64,000 bases of DNA from an uncultured Desulfosarcina sp. (lineage in GTDB: Bacteria > Desulfobacterota > Desulfobacteria > Desulfobacterales > Desulfosarcinaceae). The first letter of the stretch is position 1. Every line of letters starts with the position of its first letter. The DNA is taken from the NCBI RefSeq assembly GCF_963668215.1, contig NZ_OY764190.1, forward strand, positions 2,356,001 through 2,420,000, written 5' to 3'. A model generated the notes under the pieces. It saw only the letters and a list, made by a program, of their open reading frames with translations, was not told the DNA's origin and did not search any database. Both the position numbers and the translations under genes were made by a program. Positions 1-8,488 of this stretch are shown here, one piece after another.

Positions 1-2950
1 AGGACCAGGTATTGGTCTCGGTGTCGTAGCGCAGGACCACGTCCTTGGGCGTGTACCAGAAGTCGTTGTTGGTTCCGCCCACCGCGTAGATGAAGCGGTC
101 GTCGCAGGCCACGCCGAAGCGGCCCAGGGCAATGGGCATATCGGCCATGGCGCTTACGGTTCCGGAGGCGAGATCGATAATCTCGCCACTGGCAAGATAG
201 ACCTCCTCGTCCTCCCAGTCCTCCAGGCCGCCGAAGACATAGATCTTACCGTCCAGAGCCACGGCGCCATGGGCAAAACGCGGTGTATTCAGGGTTGCCC
301 CAAGGGTCTGCCATTTAGAACCTTCGTCAGCGGCCGGATCGAAGACGTAGACGGCGTCCAGCGGGATGTCGTCATTGTCGATGCCGCCGGTCACGTAGAT
401 TTTCTCCCCGGCGGTGACCGCCCACGAGAGGCAGACGGCCTCCGGCAGGCTTTCGGTTTCGGTGAAGCTCTCGTCCTCGGGATCGAAAACCGATACCATA
501 GCGAGGTTGCCGCCGTCACCCACGGTGGTATAGCCGCCGATGAGGTAAATCTTGCCGTCCAGCGCGGTGGAAGTCAGATGGGCCCGGTTTGTGAGCATCC
601 AGTTGCCGTAGGGGTATTCCCAGGTATCGGTATCCGGCGTATAGATTTCCCAACTGCGCAGGGCATTGTTGCCCCCGGCATAGCCGCCGAAGGTATAGAT
701 CTTGCCATCCAGCAGGCAGGCCGTGGCCGAATCGCGTTTGTTCTGCGTGTCGCTTTTCTCGTCCCAGAGACTGACCTTCATGGGACGGCGGCCGGAGCGG
801 TTGCCGCTACTGTCGATGACATAGAAGTAGCTTCCCGAATAGGCGGGCTTGTCCACCGTGATGGCCGTATCGCTCCAGGAGACGATCTGGCCGTCCAGTC
901 CGTTGTCCGGATCGGCGGCGTCATGAAACATCACCCGGCCGGTTTTGTCGCCGAAGAAGGCACCCTCGATGGATACTGTGCGTTCGTCGCTCAAATCGAA
1001 GGTCTTGACCAACGGAATCAGCGCCAGATCCGGATCCAGCGCGGCATCGAGGTTCAGCCGACCGTCGTTGGCGAGGTTGCCCCGGAGTACGTCCAGTTGG
1101 TCGCTGCTGCCCAGCAGGCGGCTGATGCGCGTATCCATGCTCTCGTCCGGATAAACCGACGCCATCAGGGCAATGGCCCCCGTGATATGGGGCGCAGCCA
1201 TGGAGGTGCCGTTGGCGAACTTGAAGGCGCCCATGGCGTTGGCCTCGCCGATGCCGATTTCGTCGAGATAGACTCCGTCGGAGGAGCCGTTGGGCCAGAT
1301 GTCCATGCGAAAGCGGATACGGACGCAATCGGTCACCAGATCCGCGGGTATGGCGTAAGAGTAAGTTTTCCAATCCGGATCGGAGCCGGTATGGGCGGCC
1401 AGCGTGGTCCAGGTTTCGCCGTCGTCTCCCGATACTTCAACATAAAAGGTGTCGTATTTGCCGCAGGCGGTGGCATCGGTTAAAAGATCCTTGTAGAGAA
1501 CGAAACCGAGCATCAGATCCTTATCCGCTTCCCCGGAAAGGTCGATGGACTTGCTCACCAGGCTGAAGTTTTTCTCCACTCCTGTTTCACCGTACTCATA
1601 GTCTCCGCCGGGGCTGTCGCTCCAGGCGTAGGAATCGTCGAAAACGTTCTCGTCGCTGATGGCCCACTGCCCGGTGCTGGCATCCATATCCCAGAGCGTA
1701 TCGCCGTCTTCCATGCCGTCGTAGAAGGGGTCTGTGGAGATGGCCGTGTAGCCGCCGCCGGGAATCGCGCTGAGAATGTTGGTCCCGGGCGCGGCGATGT
1801 CCACCTCCGAGGCGCCGTAGTTGGAGAAATAGGCCAGACGGTCGTTCTGGTTGGTGGCGGCCACGGAGATGACGTTCTCCACGTCCAGCGAGCTGGGGTA
1901 ATGCTTCTGGTCGCCGTCGCAATCGAGGGTGTCGTTGCCCGAGGCGGCCGAGAGGATGATGCCGGCCTCGGCGGCGGTCTCCAGGGCAGCCTTGAGGGTG
2001 TCGCTGGGAGAACTGCTGCCCCAGGAGGCGTTCATGACCACGATGTTGTTTTCTTCCCGCTCGTTCATCTCCAGCAGGTACTCGATGCATTCCACGGCCG
2101 CCGAGGTGGCGCCGCTGCCGCTGGCGGAGAGGAATTTGAGGGCCATGATCTTGGCACGGTTCCAGGTGATGCCGGCAATGCCGGTGCCGTTGTCGGTAAC
2201 GGCCGCGATGGTACCGGCCACATGGGTGCCGTGGTAGTGATCGTCATAAGGGTCGCCGTCGCCGTTGCAGGTGTCGATGCCGTAGACGTCGTCCACATAG
2301 CCGTTGCCGTCGTCATCCACGCCGGCGGTGCCGTCAAGCTCGGCGGCGTTGGTCCACATGTTGGCGGCGATTTCCTCGTGGGTGTAGTCCACCCCCGTGT
2401 CGATGACCGCCGCGATCACCTCGGCGTCGTCGTCACTGAGTCGGTCCCAGGCAGCGGTGGCGGCGATGTCGGCCTCGACCGTGCCGGTTTCCTCGTCCAC
2501 TTCCTGGCCGGTGTTCTCAAGGGCCCAGAGTTGATCAAACTCGGTGTCGTCGGGTACCGCATCGATGCTGATGATGTAGTCGGGCTCGGCGATCTCTACA
2601 TCCTCGTGGCCTTTAAAGGATTCGAGAAGTTCTTCCGTGGTGCGGCCGGGACAGGACATTAGCACCAGATCCTGTCCGCTGCGGGCCTTGATCGCCGGGA
2701 AGCGTTTGAAGGTATGGCTACCGACTCCGACGGTCCTGCCCGAAGCGGCCAGATTGTCCAGTTTGCTGCGCACGGCGCCGGTCGAGGCGCCCGGTTTCAT
2801 TTTTATCAGCAGACGACCTTCCACATAGGCCGCCGAGGCAGTTGTCTCAGGGTGCTTTTTTAGATAATCCGCTCCGCCGGCCCAGGCCAGGGATGCCATT
2901 GTCACCGAAAGCAGTGCGGCCGTCAGCAGGCCGCTGAATCGATTTTTCAA
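1..2950 (-). CDS. Secreted subtilisin-family (S8) serine protease with Kelch repeats, 3' end cut by window
   Basis: Reading the minus strand, an open frame runs from a TTG codon at 2950 to the window edge. An AAGGAG ribosome site lies about 9 bases before the TTG; the only nearby ATG is inside the signal peptide, so TTG is the likely start. The product opens with a Sec signal peptide ending AWA, then a fervidolysin-like propeptide region. The subtilase triad follows: Asp in VIDTGVDYTH, His in HYHGTHVAGT and Ser in NGTSMAAPH. The Ser block is separated from the rest of the catalytic domain by an inserted carbohydrate-binding-like segment. Several Kelch-type repeats (DGKIYxFGG) make up the remainder. 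It is probably an exported or cell-surface protease; the C-terminus, and any anchor, is outside the window. Confidence 0.9.
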   Translation of the reverse strand, partial: MKNRFSGLLTAALLSVTMASLAWAGGADYLKKHPETTASAAYVEGRLLIKMKPGASTGAVRSKLDNLAASGRTVGVGSHTFKRFPAIKARSGQDLVLMSCPGRTTEELLESFKGHEDVEIAEPDYIISIDAVPDDTEFDQLWALENTGQEVDEETGTVEADIAATAAWDRLSDDDAEVIAAVIDTGVDYTHEEIAANMWTNAAELDGTAGVDDDGNGYVDDVYGIDTCNGDGDPYDDHYHGTHVAGTIAAVTDNGTGIAGITWNRAKIMALKFLSASGSGATSAAVECIEYLLEMNEREENNIVVMNASWGSSSPSDTLKAALETAAEAGIILSAASGNDTLDCDGDQKHYPSSLDVENVISVAATNQNDRLAYFSNYGASEVDIAAPGTNILSAIPGGGYTAISTDPFYDGMEDGDTLWDMDASTGQWAISDENVFDDSYAWSDSPGGDYEYGETGVEKNFSLVSKSIDLSGEADKDLMLGFVLYKDLLTDATACGKYDTFYVEVSGDDGETWTTLAAHTGSDPDWKTYSYAIPADLVTDCVRIRFRMDIWPNGSSDGVYLDEIGIGEANAMGAFKFANGTSMAAPHITGAIALMASVYPDESMDTRISRLLGSSDQLDVLRGNLANDGRLNLDAALDPDLALIPLVKTFDLSDERTVSIEGAFFGDKTGRVMFHDAADPDNGLDGQIVSWSDTAITVDKPAYSGSYFYVIDSSGNRSGRRPMKVSLWDEKSDTQNKRDSATACLLDGKIYTFGGYAGGNNALRSWEIYTPDTDTWEYPYGNWMLTNRAHLTSTALDGKIYLIGGYTTVGDGGNLAMVSVFDPEDESFTETESLPEAVCLSWAVTAGEKIYVTGGIDNDDIPLDAVYVFDPAADEGSKWQTLGATLNTPRFAHGAVALDGKIYVFGGLEDWEDEEVYLASGEIIDLASGTVSAMADMPIALGRFGVACDDRFIYAVGGTNNDFWYTPKDVVLRYDTETNTWS

Positions 2951-3030
2951 AGCGCGTTACTCCTTGCTTTAGAATCATGTTGTTGTTTGTTTCGTGACGA
3001 TCACTATAGGAGGATGTTTGGAAAACGGAA

Positions 3031-3061
3031 CCGGCCGTTCCGTATGGTACGGCCCGGCCGG
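3031..3061 (-). terminator. Stem-loop between the PEP-CTERM gene and the subtilase gene
   Basis: On the minus strand CCGGCCG..CCGTA pairs with TACGG..CGGCCGG around a 3-base loop, followed by a weak TTCCGTTTTCC tract. This is a strong hairpin but an imperfect U-tract, so it may be a leaky terminator or an mRNA-stabilising stem. Confidence 0.5.
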
Positions 3062-3080
3062 CATAACCTAAAGCAGAGAA

Positions 3081-3653
3081 TCAGGCCTTGCGGCGGCGAA
3101 GGCCCAAAACGCCCAGCAGGCCCGAACCAAGCAACCATGCGGCGGCGGGAACGGGAACCGGTGCGGCATCGAAGGAGAAGGCGCCGGTAACTATTTCGGT
3201 GGTCGTGCATGTGCCTTCGTCGTCCAACAGGTAGATCGCAAAGGTGCCGTCCAGGGTGTCGGTGACGAACTGGTAGCCGTTGTCATTGTCAACCACCGTG
3301 AAGCTGATAGCGATAATGTTGTTATCGGCGTCGAACTCCAGCAAGGGTGCCCCGAAATCGCCGGAGCCGTAAAAATCATCTTCAGTCTCGACGAAGGTAC
3401 GGCTTCCCACGGTCACGGACAGGGCCATGTCATCGCTGTCGCCGATGACCAGGTAACCGTCCGATGCCAGATAGGAGATATCGTAAGTGGTGGCCCAGGA
3501 GAAGATATCGTCGGTGGAGACGCCGAAGACATTGTCATCGGCTGCGTAAGTGATGGTGCCGGAAAAGGTTTCGGTGACCAGGGCGGCTTGGGCGGCCCCG
3601 GCAAACAGAACGATCAGCAATGTGGCAATTATGGCTGTAAATTGTTTTCTCAT
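3081..3653 (-). CDS. Secreted protein with VPxPA/PEP-CTERM sorting tail
   Basis: This 190-residue protein has a signal peptide (MRKQFTAIIATLL..AQA), a beta-rich acidic middle with no family I recognise, and a C-terminal exosortase tail. The tail has PVPAAAWLLGSG, a hydrophobic helix and an Arg-rich end (LRRRKA). Such tails are known to be cut by exosortases after translocation, leaving the protein on the envelope or released. No exosortase gene is in the window. An AGAGG site precedes the ATG. It lies 39 bp downstream of the dockerin-tailed gene and may be co-transcribed with it. The body has no obvious paralog among the giants here, unlike the other PEP-CTERM proteins. Confidence 0.85.
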   Translation of the reverse strand: MRKQFTAIIATLLIVLFAGAAQAALVTETFSGTITYAADDNVFGVSTDDIFSWATTYDISYLASDGYLVIGDSDDMALSVTVGSRTFVETEDDFYGSGDFGAPLLEFDADNNIIAISFTVVDNDNGYQFVTDTLDGTFAIYLLDDEGTCTTTEIVTGAFSFDAAPVPVPAAAWLLGSGLLGVLGLRRRKA

Positions 3654-3692
3654 CTTTCGTACCTCTTTTCTTTCTTTTGTTTTGGGGATCGT

Positions 3693-5363
3693 TTAATACC
3701 AGGGATAGTCAGTGTTCCACAGGTTTCTCAAAATGGTGTAATCAGACCGGTCCACCGCGCCGTCGGCGTTGAAATCGGCCTCTTCTTCGGCTCTGTTCCA
3801 CAGCGTGCGGAACTGAACATAGTCGCTACGGCCTACGCTTCCGTTGTTGTCCAGGTCGCAGTCGCAGGCGTTACCGGTACCGTCGCCGTCAGTGTCGGCC
3901 TGGTCGGCGTTGGCCGTGAGCGGGCAGTTATCTTCATGGTCGTATACGTCGTCTTCATCGGCGTCGGCCCTTTCGGCGCAGTACCACAGAAAGAAGCCGG
4001 GGTCGTAGACAACCGCAGTTACCGCAGACACGGTCCACTGGTCGGTGATATCCTCCGCGTGGCAGTTATCGGTAACATCCTGGGCGTCGAAGCGCATATC
4101 AGCAATCTCCGATTCCGGATCGAAGCCGCCGTCGCAATCGGTACCGGTAAAAGCGAGGTCGGCATCGAATTTCATCATGAAGGCGTCGTAGTCACCGGCG
4201 CCGAAGGATTTGGACCAACGTGAGGCCACGGCGCCGCCGTCGGCCGTCGGAGCAATGCTGCCCAGTTGGTCGTAGACGGAATCACTTGAGGGATACCCCA
4301 CCTCGTTGAGCAGGCTGCCGTCGGCCGAGAAGCGCAGCAGCCAGAACTTGCTTTCATGACTGTGACCGGCAAGAATCAGGTCGCTGTTGTTTGCGGCCTG
4401 AGCCACATCACTATAGGTAAACGCGTGAGCCTCGGGATCCGTTGTCAGGGAGCCAAAGCGTTTGCCCCACGTTACGGCACCGGAATTGTCCACCTTGAGC
4501 AGATAAGGGATGCGGCGGCTGGAAGCCCAGGAGGGATCGGCGGCAGAATAACTTTGCCCCACCACAGCGTACCCGGCATCGGCGGTCTGGGTAACCCCTT
4601 TGAAGAACTCGTTACCATCGGCCGCGTCGGCTGTGTCGTATCCAGCATAGGCTTTGACCCATTCTTTAACACCGCTATCGCTGATTTTGATCAGGATAAT
4701 CTCATTACCAAGGTCAACGCCGCCCCAGCCGTCTTCCTGGGTGGCGATAAGAAAGCCGTCCGCATTATCTTCCGAATCCACGGTAGTGATTACGGCTCCT
4801 ACGCTATCGTAATTTACTGTTCCGTATGTTTTGGACCACACGAGGTTACCGTCGGCATCCAGCCGCAGCAGACCTATATCGTAATTGTAATCCGCATCTG
4901 GTCTGATACGGGTCTGGACCAGGCACCCGCCGTCATCCGTCGGGGCCACGGAAACGCCGATGAGGTTGGGGCTGGAGTAGCCGCCGTATACATACTCCAT
5001 CTGCCAGAGCACTTCGCCCTGGAAGCTGAGCTTGGCTATCCACAACTGGGTGGCGGAAAGACGCCCGGTGAGAAAAATCCCGTCGTCACCGGCCGCGCCG
5101 CTGTTGCAGTTACTGCCGCCCACATCTGTAAAAGCCCGGGCCCATTCCATATTCCCGTAAGGGTTGAACTTGGCGGCCACGACATCACCGTCAGTCTGGC
5201 CAAATCCAGCATATCCCCCATCCGAGGTGGTATCCACCGCGTAAAAAGCATCAGTGCCCGAGGTAGCAGCGTTGACCATGAAATTGGCGTCGGCCATGGC
5301 CACACCGGACAGGAAAAACACCGCCGTAAAAAAAACGGTCAGAATTGTAAAAAATTTCTTCAT
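3693..5363 (-). CDS. Secreted propeller-like protein with TSP3 and dockerin-like tail
   Basis: The start is set at the ATG at 5363, which has a GAGAGGAAAC site and begins a clean signal peptide (MKKFFTILTVFF..AMA); an upstream in-frame start would add 25 non-signal residues. The 556-residue product has repeated blocks (DGGYAGFGQT, DGGCLVQT, DAGYAVVGQS, DGGAVASRWS) spaced like blades of a delta-60/propeller-type repeat. Near the C-terminus is a thrombospondin-3-like Ca-binding stretch (DTDGDGTGNACD), followed by two EF-hand-like dockerin motifs (DLDNNGSVGRSDY and DFNADGAVDRSDY). Dockerins classically bind cohesins, but none was recognised here. The leader carries element X, so expression is probably controlled at transcription elongation. 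Confidence 0.8.
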   Translation of the reverse strand: MKKFFTILTVFFTAVFFLSGVAMADANFMVNAATSGTDAFYAVDTTSDGGYAGFGQTDGDVVAAKFNPYGNMEWARAFTDVGGSNCNSGAAGDDGIFLTGRLSATQLWIAKLSFQGEVLWQMEYVYGGYSSPNLIGVSVAPTDDGGCLVQTRIRPDADYNYDIGLLRLDADGNLVWSKTYGTVNYDSVGAVITTVDSEDNADGFLIATQEDGWGGVDLGNEIILIKISDSGVKEWVKAYAGYDTADAADGNEFFKGVTQTADAGYAVVGQSYSAADPSWASSRRIPYLLKVDNSGAVTWGKRFGSLTTDPEAHAFTYSDVAQAANNSDLILAGHSHESKFWLLRFSADGSLLNEVGYPSSDSVYDQLGSIAPTADGGAVASRWSKSFGAGDYDAFMMKFDADLAFTGTDCDGGFDPESEIADMRFDAQDVTDNCHAEDITDQWTVSAVTAVVYDPGFFLWYCAERADADEDDVYDHEDNCPLTANADQADTDGDGTGNACDCDLDNNGSVGRSDYVQFRTLWNRAEEEADFNADGAVDRSDYTILRNLWNTDYPWY

Positions 5364-5403
5364 GTTTCCTCTCTTTTTCACTTTCAATCCATTTTCATTG
5401 GAC

Positions 5404-5480
5404 AAAAAAAAGGCGCCGCTTGAATCGAGATCATTCAAGTTGCGCCTTCGCTCTCATTGCCAGTGCAATGCTCGCAAGGC
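5404..5480 (-). promoter_or_regulatory. Element X copy 1: structured leader with intrinsic terminator
   Basis: In the 244-base gap before the propeller gene, minus-strand GCCUU-GC (5480-5474) can pair with GC-G-AAGGC (5450-5444) around an inner hairpin CAUUGC/GCAAUG. The AAGGC arm is also the 5' arm of a terminator (AAGGCGCAACUUGAA..UUCAAG..GCGCCUU) ending in eight U at 5411-5404. The two pairings exclude each other. A perfect 16S-tail complement (AAGGGAGGTGAT, 5541-5530) lies upstream with no start codon at a normal distance. Confidence 0.65.
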
Positions 5481-5607
5481 ATTCCTCACTTTTTCAAACG
5501 ATCAACCGACCATTGCGATTAACTGCCCGATCACCTCCCTTCTCCATCACCAGCCGGTTGGTCGGGTAACGCCTGCGGCGCGAACCGAACCACACGTCTG
5601 TTAAAAA

Positions 5608-8301
5608 CTAATCGATGAGGCTGCCGATAAAACACCCGCCGCCGCCCTCGTCATGCCAGGTGTCAACGGTGGTCGAGTCGGCCAGCCCCGAGGGGTCTTT
5701 GACGATGCCATTGGCCAGCCCATCGTCGTCGTAGGGACCACCGTCCGTTATCCTGATGGTAACAACGCGCCTGCCCGCGCTGAACATGGAGCCGTCACCG
5801 CTGCCGTCGGACAGGGCACTGCGGCTGAAATCGATCCAACCCGTGGCATCACTGTGTTTGTACCATCGATAATCGCTGCCGGCGGCTTCCGGCAGAAACA
5901 CGGAAACAAGGGCCGTACCACCGACGACATCCGTTTTGACGTCAAAGGCCAGAAGCCCGTACAGGATATTTTTAGGGCGATTGTCGAAATCGTCGATATA
6001 GTCCGAAGAAAGGGTGCTGTCGGGATCCTGGGCCTCGTAAAAGACGACGCTGCCGCCCTCACAGGAAAGACCCATAAGACAGGCGGCCTGATCCAGGTTG
6101 CCCGCCCCCACATCGTTATTGAATACGATCTCGGCCTCCGAAAAATGACTTTCTTCGGTGGCGGACAGGGTGATGCCGTTATCCACGACGATAATGCGAA
6201 CCTCGTCCTCGGTTTCGGTGGAATCTTCGGTCCGAATCACCGTGAAGCGAAGCTCTGTTTTGCCGCCGTCGATCATGGGGGCGATAAAGCGGGGATTCTT
6301 CGCACCGTCGTTGGAAAGCACAACCGACATTCCGCCCGTCTGTTCCCAGGCGTAAGTGACCGCGTCAGGGTTGTCGTCGGTCGCGTCCGATCCCAGGATC
6401 ACGGCGGTGCCTTCGGTCACGGTCTGGTCCCGGCCCGCCGCACCAATTGTTCCGGGAATTCCGTAAACCCCTTCCACTGCATCGATAAACCGTCCGTAGG
6501 TATAGCCCACCTGGGTTTTGTTGATGCGGACATATTGCACCCGGGAGACACCGGCATCGGAAAAATCGTAACCCGCCGTATCCAGTTGGCTGCCGCCGTT
6601 GATGCCGGCCGGCAGCTCGCCGAGACTGACCCATGCAAGGCCGTCCTCACTGACCTGGACATTGGCCCCGCCGCGGCCGAAATGGTAAACGTTCAGATCG
6701 TTGCCCCGTCCGTCGAAAAAGGGTTTGTCGAAGCCGATGGTGAGCCGTCCCGCCTCGACCATCCACCCCGAGCAGTTGCCGATCCCGGCGGTGCTGTCGT
6801 CGTAATCGGGTTCGCCCAGGGCATTTTCGCCGTCGTCGGCCTGCTTGGCCACCCAATCCACGCAGCCGTCGGGGTATTCGTCGTCGGTGTCTTCGGCCGT
6901 GGCGCCGTAAATCCGGACCGGGACGAATACCGCATCGATAAACCGGGCCGTGTCTCCCGTTTTCTCGATCTTGACGTATTGAACGTCGTCGATTCCAGCG
7001 TCGCCGAAATCATAGGCGCTGTAGGCAACTTCCTCGCAGGCCGCCGCCCCGGCCGGCAGGGTGCCCAGGCTGGTCCAACTCTGGCCGTCCGCGCTGGCCA
7101 GGATTTCCGTCTCGCCGGTTCCGCAGTGGGCGATAGCCAAATCGTCCAGGCCATCGACGTCTTCCAGGGGGTTGTTGAATTTGACCACCAGATAGCCGCT
7201 GCCGGTGTTCCAACCGGAACAATCCCCTTCCGAATCCGGCACATAATCGGGCAAGCCCAGGGCATTCTCTCCGCCGTCGGCGGTTTGCCCGCTCCAGGAG
7301 ATACAGCCGGACTCGTCCTCCACGCTGGTGGCGTAGTAATCGGTGATTATGGAATCTTTGATGATGGAGACCTTCACCGTGTCCGTGTCGGATTGCCCGG
7401 CGTAGTCGGTCACGGTCAATTCAAAGGTGAGCGTTTCTCCGGGGACGTCCGGCGCGGTGAAGGCCGGGGTCGGGCTGGTCGCGTCGTCCAGCGTCACCGT
7501 TGTTTCGGCGCCGGCGTCGATTTGGGTCCACGCATAGGTGGCGATGCCGTCGTCGATATCTTCGGAGCCGGAGCCGTCCAGGATCACCTCGGCGCCGGGG
7601 TTGACTTCCTGGTTGATGCCGGCCTCGGCCATGGGCGCGACATTCATCTCGCCGCCTTCCACCGCATTGACGAAAAAGGCTCGGCCGTGGCCCACGGCGC
7701 CGTCGCCCAGCTCGAACTTGAGGTAGGAAATCGCCCCGTCATAGGTGTTGGAGATGTCGTCGTCCAGGTCGATTTGCATGATGACGGATTGCACGCCGGG
7801 AGACGACTCGGTAAAGTCCGGGTTGGCCTCCCAGACATCACCGTTGGCATAGCCCGCGTAATCGGAAACCACGGTCCAGTTTTCACCGTCGGCCGAAGCC
7901 GATACGGTAATGGCGCCTTTTTCCGAGGTAAACGGTGTGTTGTAGGCGTACCCGAAGCCGTAGACGACGATGTCGGCCGCGTCGGTGCCGTCGGCGGTAA
8001 AGGCCGTATCGAAGTAAAGGGTCAGATACCCGCCGTTGGCGTCCCCGCCCCAGCCCGCGGCCACGGTTTCGTCGACTTCCCCCAACAGCCAGTCCAGGTT
8101 TGCCCCTGCATCGGGGTAGGTGTCCACCGAATTATGGTAAAAACCGCTGGTGCTGTCCCAGTTCATGAAGATGCCGGCATCCGGAACGGTGTTCGCTCCA
8201 TACGCGACCACAGACGTGGCAAAAGTGGAATCGGCATGGGCATGGCCTGGTGTAATGGCCAGCAAAATGATCGCAACTGCAATCCAGCGGACGTTTCTCA
8301 T
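5608..8301 (-). CDS. Giant secreted multidomain protein, choice-of-anchor U and CFI-box C-terminus (module 1)
   Basis: The ATG at 8301 has an AGGAAA site and starts a signal peptide ending HAHA. Order in the 897-residue product: an N-terminal domain (about 25-225) paralogous to the PEP-CTERM protein at 10733; a PKD-like domain (about 230-320, ILDGSGSED); two discoidin-like domains (about 325-475 and 480-620) paralogous to the PEP-CTERM protein at 11525; a second PKD-like region; then a domain with ITDGGPYDDDG typical of the choice-of-anchor U family; and the end GGGGCFIGSLID. The C-terminal Cys box is a recognised surface-protein tail of unknown chemistry. The gene is last in the module 1 order after the TonB receptor, so the receptor and this protein probably act together at the outer surface. 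Confidence 0.85.
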   Translation of the reverse strand: MRNVRWIAVAIILLAITPGHAHADSTFATSVVAYGANTVPDAGIFMNWDSTSGFYHNSVDTYPDAGANLDWLLGEVDETVAAGWGGDANGGYLTLYFDTAFTADGTDAADIVVYGFGYAYNTPFTSEKGAITVSASADGENWTVVSDYAGYANGDVWEANPDFTESSPGVQSVIMQIDLDDDISNTYDGAISYLKFELGDGAVGHGRAFFVNAVEGGEMNVAPMAEAGINQEVNPGAEVILDGSGSEDIDDGIATYAWTQIDAGAETTVTLDDATSPTPAFTAPDVPGETLTFELTVTDYAGQSDTDTVKVSIIKDSIITDYYATSVEDESGCISWSGQTADGGENALGLPDYVPDSEGDCSGWNTGSGYLVVKFNNPLEDVDGLDDLAIAHCGTGETEILASADGQSWTSLGTLPAGAAACEEVAYSAYDFGDAGIDDVQYVKIEKTGDTARFIDAVFVPVRIYGATAEDTDDEYPDGCVDWVAKQADDGENALGEPDYDDSTAGIGNCSGWMVEAGRLTIGFDKPFFDGRGNDLNVYHFGRGGANVQVSEDGLAWVSLGELPAGINGGSQLDTAGYDFSDAGVSRVQYVRINKTQVGYTYGRFIDAVEGVYGIPGTIGAAGRDQTVTEGTAVILGSDATDDNPDAVTYAWEQTGGMSVVLSNDGAKNPRFIAPMIDGGKTELRFTVIRTEDSTETEDEVRIIVVDNGITLSATEESHFSEAEIVFNNDVGAGNLDQAACLMGLSCEGGSVVFYEAQDPDSTLSSDYIDDFDNRPKNILYGLLAFDVKTDVVGGTALVSVFLPEAAGSDYRWYKHSDATGWIDFSRSALSDGSGDGSMFSAGRRVVTIRITDGGPYDDDGLANGIVKDPSGLADSTTVDTWHDEGGGGCFIGSLID

Positions 8302-8322
8302 GGTGTTTCCTTTTTGATGGTT

Positions 8323-8440
8323 TCGCAAAAAGCCGGAATCACAAGTTGGCGTCATTCCGGCGTATGCCGGAATCCTCGCATTTCAGTACCTTCTGGATGC
8401 CGGATCGAGTCCGGCATGACGGGTCTGAGACTTTTTGCGA
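8323..8440. repeat. Nested palindromic intergenic repeat (REP/MITE-like)
   Basis: The outer arms are TCGCAAAAAG (8323-8332) and CTTTTTGCGA (8431-8440). Inside is a 70-base unit (8351-8420) running from GTCATTCCGG to CCGGCATGAC, with two inner CCGG-type hairpins. It fills the gap between the TonB receptor and the giant gene of module 1. The GTCATTCCGGC..ATGCCGGAATC style matches dispersed palindromes common in Proteobacteria. There is no coding capacity. Confidence 0.7.
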
Positions 8441-8488
8441 GACGGTTTTTTTTGTACCGAAGAAAATTTGTGTTCGACCCTCCGGGCA

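Noticed and set aside
269..1483. Long plus-strand open frame of 404 codons
   Set aside because: It is antisense to the subtilase gene, whose minus-strand frame has a signal peptide and all catalytic motifs. The plus reading is a low-complexity Gly/Val/Ala artefact of high G+C.
8323..8440. CRISPR-like palindromic repeat
   Set aside because: A single nested palindrome without regularly spaced repeats or cas genes; it fits a REP/MITE-like element.
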